The notes under the pieces: generated by a model | Database searches by the model: none | Told to the model about the DNA's origin: nothing | What the model saw: only the letters and a program-made list of their open reading frames with translations | In this document: in pieces, positions 58,821 through 64,000 of the stretch | How the letters are laid out: each line of letters begins with the position of its first letter | Position numbering within the stretch: position 1 is the stretch's first letter | Program-made: the position numbers and the translations under genes | Origin: Candidatus Microbacterium phytovorans | GTDB lineage: Bacteria > Actinomycetota > Actinomycetes > Actinomycetales > Microbacteriaceae | Length of the DNA: 64,000 nt | Reading direction: 5' to 3' | NCBI GenBank assembly: GCA_029202445.1 | Contig: CP119321.1 | Location: forward strand, 1,984,001 to 2,048,000

Positions 58821-60857
58821 ATGACGAACTACGCCGTCGCCGACCTCATCGCCCGCAGCAACCGGCTGGGCTCCGACCCGAAGAACACGAACTACGCGGG
58901 AGGCAACACCTCCGCGAAGGGCACCGAGACCGACCCGGTGACCGGCGAGCCCGTCGAGCTGCTGTGGGTGAAGGGCTCCGGCGGCGACCTCGGCACGCTG
59001 AAGCCGGAAGGGCTCGCCGTCCTCCGCCTCGACCGCATGCGCGCCCTCGTCGACGTGTACCCCGGGCTCGACCGGGAAGACGAGATGGTCGCCGCGTTCG
59101 ACTACTGCCTGCACGGCAAGGGCGGCGCAGCCCCCTCGATCGACACCGCGATGCACGGCCTCGTGGATGCCGCACACGTCGACCACCTGCACCCCGACTC
59201 GGGCATCGCGATCGCCACAGCCGCCGACGGCGAAGAACTCACCCGGCGGATCTTCGGCGACCGCGTCGTGTGGGTGCCGTGGCGCCGCCCCGGCTTCCAG
59301 CTGGGCCTCGACATCGCCGCGATCAAGGCCGCCAACCCGCAGGCGATCGGCACGATCCTCGGCGGCCACGGCATCACCGCGTGGGGCGACACGTCGGCGG
59401 AGGCCGAGGCGAACTCCTCTGAAATCATCGCGAAGGCCGCCGAATACCTCGAAAAGCACGGCAAGGCCGACCCGTTCGGAGGAGTTCGCGACGGCTACAC
59501 CGCGCTCCCCGAGCCCGAGCGTCGTGCGAAGGCCGCCGCCCTCGCCCCCACGATCCGAGGACTCGCGTCCACCGACAAGCCCGTCGTCGGCCACTACACC
59601 GACGCCGACGTCGTCCTCGACTTCCTCGCCTCCGAGAAGGCGCCCGCTCTCGCCGCCCTCGGCACGAGCTGCCCCGACCACTTCCTGCGCACGAAGGTCA
59701 AGCCGCTCATCGTCGACCTGCCGGCATCCGCGTCGGTCGACGACACGATCGCCCGCCTGCGTGAGCTCCACACCGCGTACCGCGCCGACTACCAGGCCTA
59801 CTACGACGCGCACGCGACGGCCGAGAGCCCCGCCATCCGCGGCGCCGACCCGCTCATCGTGCTCGTGCCGGGTGTGGGCATGTTCTCCTACGGCGCCAAC
59901 AAGCAGACGGCCCGCGTCGCCGGCGAGTTCTACGTCAACGCGATCAACGTGATGCGAGGCGCCGAAGCGGTGTCGACGTACGCGCCAATCTCGGATGCCG
60001 AGAAGTTCCGCATCGAGTACTGGGCGCTCGAAGAGGCGAAGCTGCAACGGATGCCGAAGCCGAAGACCCATCAGGGCCGCATCGCCTTCGTCACCGGCGC
60101 GGCATCCGGCATCGGCAAGGCCATCGCCACCCGCCTCGCCGCCGAGGGCGCGTGCGTCGTGGTGGCCGACCTCGACCTCGAGAAGGCGCAGGCCGCCGCC
60201 GCCGAGCTGGGCGGCACCGACGTCGCGATCGGCGTCGCCGCGAACGTCGCCGACGCCGACGGCGTGCAGGCCGCGATCGACGCGACGGTCCTCGCCTTCG
60301 GCGGCATCGACCTCGTCGTCAACAACGCGGGCCTTTCACTGTCCAAGCCGCTGCTGGAGACGACCGAGAAGGACTGGGACCTGCAGCACGACGTCATGGC
60401 CAAGGGCTCGTTCCTCGTCGCGAAGGCCGCCGCGAAGGCGCTCATCGCGCAGGGCATGGGCGGTGACGTCATCTACATCTCGTCGAAGAACTCGGTGTTC
60501 GCCGGCCCCAACAACATCGCCTACTCGGCCACCAAGGCCGACCAGGCCCACCAGGTGCGCCTCCTGGCCGTCGAGCTCGGCGAGCACGGCGTGCGCGTGA
60601 ACGGCATCAACCCCGACGGCGTCGTGCGCGGCTCCGGCATCTTCGCCGCCGGCTGGGGCGCCAACCGCGCCGCCACCTACGGCGTCAAGGAAGAGGAGCT
60701 CGGCCAGTACTACGCCAACCGCACGATCCTCAAGCGCGAGGTCGTTCCCGAGAACGTCGCGGATGCCGTCTACGTCCTGACCGGCCCGGAGCTGTCCCGG
60801 ACCACGGGCCTCCACATCCCCGTCGACTCCGGCGTCGCGGCCGCCTTCCTCCGATGA
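58821..60857 (+). CDS. Bifunctional rhamnulose-1-phosphate aldolase/alcohol dehydrogenase
   Basis: 678 residues. The N-terminal class II aldolase domain has NYAGGNTSAKG, VKGSGGDLGTLKP and HVDHLHPDSGIAIA with the zinc-binding His residues. From about 415, a short-chain dehydrogenase domain has GRIAFVTGAASGIGKA, NNAGLSLSKP and the Tyr-x3-Lys in YSATKAD. Together they split rhamnulose-1-phosphate to DHAP and L-lactaldehyde and oxidise or reduce the lactaldehyde. The fusion is known from Bacillus and actinobacteria. Its stop overlaps the ATG that begins the 60862 repeat frame. Confidence 0.92.
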   Translation: MTNYAVADLIARSNRLGSDPKNTNYAGGNTSAKGTETDPVTGEPVELLWVKGSGGDLGTLKPEGLAVLRLDRMRALVDVYPGLDREDEMVAAFDYCLHGKGGAAPSIDTAMHGLVDAAHVDHLHPDSGIAIATAADGEELTRRIFGDRVVWVPWRRPGFQLGLDIAAIKAANPQAIGTILGGHGITAWGDTSAEAEANSSEIIAKAAEYLEKHGKADPFGGVRDGYTALPEPERRAKAAALAPTIRGLASTDKPVVGHYTDADVVLDFLASEKAPALAALGTSCPDHFLRTKVKPLIVDLPASASVDDTIARLRELHTAYRADYQAYYDAHATAESPAIRGADPLIVLVPGVGMFSYGANKQTARVAGEFYVNAINVMRGAEAVSTYAPISDAEKFRIEYWALEEAKLQRMPKPKTHQGRIAFVTGAASGIGKAIATRLAAEGACVVVADLDLEKAQAAAAELGGTDVAIGVAANVADADGVQAAIDATVLAFGGIDLVVNNAGLSLSKPLLETTEKDWDLQHDVMAKGSFLVAKAAAKALIAQGMGGDVIYISSKNSVFAGPNNIAYSATKADQAHQVRLLAVELGEHGVRVNGINPDGVVRGSGIFAAGWGANRAATYGVKEEELGQYYANRTILKREVVPENVADAVYVLTGPELSRTTGLHIPVDSGVAAAFLR

Positions 60858-61296
60858 CGGGGGCGACACGTTTCGTCTCGTCGCTGCGCTCCTCGCTCAA
60901 CGACCGGGAAGGGACGGTGCGTTCCGGCGACCGGGACACGCCGGGCGTTGAGCGAGCGGAGCGAGACGAAACGACGCGACCCCGCGACGGGAAACGGTGG
61001 AAGGCGACACGCTTCGACTCGTCGCTGCGCTCCTCGCTCAACGACCGGGAAGGGACGGTGCGGTCCGGCGACCGGGACACGCCGGGCGTTGAGCGAGCGG
61101 AGCGAGACGAAACGACGCGACCCCGCGAGGGGGCGCGGTGGAAGGCGACACGCTTCGACTCGCCGCTGCGCTCCTCGCTCAACGACCGGGAAGGGACGGT
61201 GCGGTCCGGCGACCGGGAGGGGGCGGTGCGTTTCGACTCGTCGCTGCGCTCCTCGCTCAACGACCGGGAGACGACGCGACCCCGCGAGGGGGCACG
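60858..61296. repeat. 141-bp tandem repeats between aldolase and rhamnulokinase
   Basis: Copies start at 60862, 61003 and 61144 (period 141), with a fourth partial copy near 61231. Each has an inverted pair: tcgtcgctgcgctcctcgc and gcgagcggagcgagacga, so the unit can fold as a hairpin. Because 141 is a multiple of 3, a frame from ATG 60854 stays open to TGA 61298-61300, overlapping the aldolase stop and the kinase start. I read it as a repetitive intercistronic element, not a functional protein. Confidence 0.85.
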
Positions 61297-62748
61297 ATGA
61301 CGGGCGGGACCGTCGCCGCAGTCGACCTCGGGGCCACGAGCGGTCGCGTCATCGCGGGGCACGTCGGCCCCGACACCCTCGAGACCGTGACCGTGGCGCG
61401 GTTCCCCAATGAGCCCGTCGTCGCCGGCGACGGCCTCCACTGGAACCTCCTGGGCATGTACGGCGCGGTCCTCGCCGGCCTCCGCGAGGCGTTCGCCCAG
61501 GCGGATGCCGACGGCATCCGCTCGATCGGCGTCGACTCCTGGGCCGTCGACTACGGACTGCTGCGCGGAGCGCGCGACGGGGCGGAGGGCCGCCTCCTCG
61601 GCGAGCCGTTCCACTACCGCGACGAGCGCACCGCGCGCGGCGTCGCAGCCGTGCACGCGGCGGTGCCGCACGCCGAACTGTACGAACGGAACGGACTGCA
61701 GTTCCTGCCGTTCAACACGCTCTACCAGTTCGCCGCCGAAGACCCGGCCGTGCGCGACCTCGCCGACACGGCGCTGCTCATCCCCGACCTCGTCGCCTAC
61801 TGGCTCACCGGCATCGCGCGCGCAGAACTCACCAACGCGTCCACGACGGGACTCCTCCGCTGGTCGGACGGCCGCTGGGACACCGCGCTGGCCGACGCCC
61901 TCGGCATCCCGGCCCGGCTGCTGCCCCCGCTCATCGCGCCGGGCGAACGCATGGGCGCGCTGCGGCACAACGTCGCCGCCGCCCTCGGCGCCCCCGCCGG
62001 CGTGGATGTCACGGCCGTCGGATCGCACGACACCGCCTCGGCCGTGGTCGCGGTGCCGATGCGGGCCGACGCCGCCGCGTACATCTCCTGCGGCACGTGG
62101 GGGCTCGTCGGGGTCGAGGTCGACCGCCTCGTGCTCACCCCCGAGGCCCTCGCCGCGAACTTCACCAACGAGGGCGGCGTCGACGGACGCGTGCGACTGC
62201 TGCACAACGTCATGGGGCTGTGGGTGCTGAGTGAGACCGTCCGCGGATGGGAACGCGCCGACGGCGGCGCCACGATCGACCTCGGGGAGCTGCTGGCGGC
62301 GGCCGCCGAGGTTCCGGCATCCGCGGCTCCCGTCTTCGACGTCGACGACCCGCGCTTCCTGCCGCCGGGCGATATGCCGGCGCGGATCGACGCCTGGTGC
62401 GCCGAAAACGGGGTCGCCACCCCGCGCAGCCGCGCCGAGTACACGCGGTCGATCGTCGAGTCGCTCGCGCAGGCGTTCGCCGACACCGTGGCGACGGCCG
62501 GGCGCCTCGGCCACGTCGACGTGCGGACGATCCACATCGTCGGCGGCGGCGCCCTCAACGAACTGCTGTGCCAGCGGACCGCCGACCGCTCCGGCACCCC
62601 CGTGCTCGCCGGTCCCGTCGAGGCGACGGCGCTCGGCAACGTGCTCGTGCAGGCCCGCGCCGTGGGGCTCGTGTCGGGCTCGCTCGAATCTCTCCGCGAC
62701 CTCGTCGCCCGCACCCACGCGCCCCGCCGGTACCTGCCGCGCGCCTGA
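61297..62748 (+). CDS. rhaB: Rhamnulokinase (FGGY family)
   Basis: 483 residues from ATG 61297; no typical Shine-Dalgarno beyond GAGGGGG. FGGY sugar kinase: VAAVDLGATSGRVIAGHV at 4-21, IGVDSWAVDYGLL, ELTNASTTGLLRW, GSHDTASAV and CGTWGLVGVE, and the C-terminal HIVGGGALNELLCQRTAD. It phosphorylates L-rhamnulose at C1. Last gene of the rhamnose operon, placed after the repeat. Confidence 0.92.
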   Translation: MTGGTVAAVDLGATSGRVIAGHVGPDTLETVTVARFPNEPVVAGDGLHWNLLGMYGAVLAGLREAFAQADADGIRSIGVDSWAVDYGLLRGARDGAEGRLLGEPFHYRDERTARGVAAVHAAVPHAELYERNGLQFLPFNTLYQFAAEDPAVRDLADTALLIPDLVAYWLTGIARAELTNASTTGLLRWSDGRWDTALADALGIPARLLPPLIAPGERMGALRHNVAAALGAPAGVDVTAVGSHDTASAVVAVPMRADAAAYISCGTWGLVGVEVDRLVLTPEALAANFTNEGGVDGRVRLLHNVMGLWVLSETVRGWERADGGATIDLGELLAAAAEVPASAAPVFDVDDPRFLPPGDMPARIDAWCAENGVATPRSRAEYTRSIVESLAQAFADTVATAGRLGHVDVRTIHIVGGGALNELLCQRTADRSGTPVLAGPVEATALGNVLVQARAVGLVSGSLESLRDLVARTHAPRRYLPRA

Positions 62749-62774
62749 ACCGCTCGCGTGGCGCCGCCGGGCCC

Positions 62775-62848
62775 GCCCGCTTACAGGCAGAATCGGCCCG
62801 ACCGACGCCACCGCGCCCCGCCGAAGCCCGTTCTGCCTGTAAGCGGGC
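62775..62848. terminator. Long perfect inverted repeat after rhaB
   Basis: GCCCGCTTACAGGCAGAA (62775-62792) is the exact complement of TTCTGCCTGTAAGCGGGC (62831-62848), with a 38-nt loop that itself can pair (TCGGC with GCCGA). It lies between the convergent kinase and oxidoreductase genes and is likely a terminator for one or both, but the size and perfection are unusual. Confidence 0.6.
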
Positions 62849-62882
62849 AGGCGTCGCTGACGGGCGGGCGTCGCTGACGGCC

Positions 62883-62893
62883 GGGGGGGGGGG
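62883..62893. repeat. G11 homopolymer
   Basis: Eleven consecutive G residues followed by more G-rich sequence (gggcagggggccggcgggg), in the short gap before the oxidoreductase stop. Length may be uncertain. Confidence 0.7.
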
Positions 62894-62916
62894 CAGGGGG
62901 CCGGCGGGGCAGACCC

Positions 62917-63906
62917 TCAGCGGGCGGCTTCGAACACGTCGCGCGCCTTCAGCGACCGCACGGTGGTCACGGGGCGCGTGCCGAGGATCACCTTGCCCCG
63001 CGCGTGCAGGCGCGAGAGGTCGAGGTACGCCTCAGCGATCTCGGCGAGAGGGTAGAAGCCCGACACGAGCACGGTGAAGGCGCGCCGCTCGGCGAGGCGC
63101 ACGACCTCCTCGAGCAGCCGGGTCCCGCGCGAGAGCGCCTCGGCGTCGTCGGCGAGGAGGGCGAGCTCGGTGCGGCGGCGGTCTTCGCTGGACCGGTAGC
63201 GCATCTCGGGCACGCCCAGCTCGTCGGCCAGCGCGCGACCGTCCTGTCCGAAGTTGTCGATCATGACCGTGACCGGTTTCCCCGCAGCAGCGCGGATGCG
63301 GTCGGCGATGCCCTCGCCGTACCGCACCGGTGTGATGCCGACCTGGCGCAGGTAGTCGAAATTGCGGTCGCCGCAGGTGCCGATGACGGTCGCGCCGCGG
63401 TGGCGGGCGATCTGGGCCTCGATGCTGCCGACGCCGCCGGCGGCGGCCGAGATGACGACGACGTCGTCGGCGCCGACGCGGACGTCGTCGAGCGTGTCCA
63501 GCGCCGTGGCCCCGGCGAGGTAGAGGCCGCCCGCCGTCTCCCACGTGACACCGCGGGGCTTGGCGACCAGGGTGGCCTGCGGCACCGTGACGTACGCGGC
63601 GTGGGCCCCCGCGCGCACGTGTCCGACGACGTCGTCGCCGCGCCGCCACCGGGTCACGCCGTCGCCGGCCGCGACGACGATGCCCGCGAAGTCGCTCCCG
63701 GATCGGCGCGGCCACCGGTCGTCGTCCCAGGCATCCTCCCGGCCGGAGCGGATGAAGCCGTCGATGTGACTGATGCCCGACGTGATCACCTCGACCGTCA
63801 CTTCACCCGGACCGGGCGCCGGGAGGGGCCGGGCGCGAAGCTCGAGCACGTCTGCATCACCGGGGCGGTCGTACTCCACGACCCTGTTCTCGTCGTGCCG
63901 TTTCAT
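62917..63906 (-). CDS. Zinc-independent MDR family quinone oxidoreductase-like protein
   Basis: 329 residues, AAGGGG upstream. GroES-like N-terminus (PLPAPGPGEVTVEVITSGISHIDGFIRSGR), the MDR linker WPRRSGSDFAGIVVAAGDGV, and the NADPH-binding motif AAAGGVGSIEAQIARHRGATVIGTCG. It lacks the catalytic zinc Cys of alcohol dehydrogenases, so it is a quinone- or enoyl-reductase type. Role in rhamnose use is unproven; it is convergent with the kinase. Confidence 0.85.
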   Translation of the reverse strand: MKRHDENRVVEYDRPGDADVLELRARPLPAPGPGEVTVEVITSGISHIDGFIRSGREDAWDDDRWPRRSGSDFAGIVVAAGDGVTRWRRGDDVVGHVRAGAHAAYVTVPQATLVAKPRGVTWETAGGLYLAGATALDTLDDVRVGADDVVVISAAAGGVGSIEAQIARHRGATVIGTCGDRNFDYLRQVGITPVRYGEGIADRIRAAAGKPVTVMIDNFGQDGRALADELGVPEMRYRSSEDRRRTELALLADDAEALSRGTRLLEEVVRLAERRAFTVLVSGFYPLAEIAEAYLDLSRLHARGKVILGTRPVTTVRSLKARDVFEAAR

Positions 63907-64000
63907 GGGAACCCCTTCCTCCGGGCCGGCCCGAGTGGACGTGTCGGCGACCGCTCTCTTCCGTTGTTCGTCGCCGGGGCCCGCGGTGGATGCACACGAA
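63907..64000. other. Upstream region of the oxidoreductase, cut by window edge
   Basis: About 94 bp to the window end. It contains the ribosome-binding region of the 62917 gene. No other gene is visible. Confidence 0.4.

Noticed and set aside
60854..61300. 148-codon plus-strand frame through the repeats as a protein gene
   Set aside because: It consists only of the 141-bp repeat, with recurring LRSSLNDR strings that are typical of translated REP-like elements. Kept as a repeat feature.
60730..62811. 693-codon minus-strand frame over rhamnulokinase
   Set aside because: Opposite a clear FGGY kinase; the SLSEERSDESKR strings are translated repeat sequence.
1..64000. tRNA, rRNA and integrase genes
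   Set aside because: Scanned intergenic gaps by eye for cloverleaf-like GTTCGAATC arms and rRNA motifs and saw none; a covariance-model search would be needed to exclude them fully.

Overview
High-GC actinobacterial chromosome, most likely Microbacterium or a close relative in Microbacteriaceae. The basis is the codon style (recurrent gatgcc and gcatcc), GTG/TTG starts, many 4-bp ATGA/GTGA gene overlaps, probable leaderless mRNAs, a DUF222/HNH endonuclease remnant and two copies of a small protein family I associate with Microbacteriaceae. No rRNA, tRNA, CRISPR array, prophage or intact insertion sequence was seen.

Layout. 1-7.6 kb is a mosaic of housekeeping and orphan genes: HNH nuclease C-terminus, rhodanese, flavin reductase, small alarmone synthetase, a stress-type SDR, a frameshifted cation diffusion facilitator behind a lipoprotein, two small paralogs and a 52-residue membrane peptide. 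7.7-28.2 kb is an amine/polyamine uptake and catabolism block: a PotABCD-type importer, an amidohydrolase, two FAD amine oxidases, a cupin, a PucR regulator, a CoA-acylating semialdehyde dehydrogenase, a class III aminotransferase, a secreted S55 (SpoIVB-like) protein, and a TetR-controlled operon of agmatine-deiminase-like enzyme, amidase and PLP decarboxylase. 28.3-34.0 kb is an accessory patch with two visibly AT-richer orphans (one frameshifted), a Zn-ribbon/GIY-YIG protein, a HelR ATPase behind a rifamycin-associated element (RAE), and a Fpg/Nei glycosylase.

34.1-49.3 kb is a carbohydrate locus. A leftward ABC importer operon, a leftward catabolic operon (oxidoreductase, DUF993 aldolase-like protein, sugar isomerase, LacI regulator, glycerate kinase) and a rightward serine hydrolase/GH35 beta-galactosidase operon all carry copies of one near-palindrome, GGAAAGCGCTTTCC. 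They look like one LacI-type regulon. 49.4-62.7 kb is a complete L-rhamnose locus: RhaSQPT-type importer, two LacI regulators with matching palindromes, mutarotase, isomerase, esterase-like hydrolase, bifunctional rhamnulose-phosphate aldolase/dehydrogenase and rhamnulokinase. The window ends with a quinone-oxidoreductase-type MDR protein.

The most unusual non-coding features are a 156-bp duplication built from GGGACATG/CATGTCCC motifs inside the sugar operon (37.1-37.4 kb), a 141-bp tandem repeat that keeps an open frame between two rhamnose genes (60.9-61.3 kb), and the RAE upstream of helR. All functions are read from sequence patterns; no database search was run.
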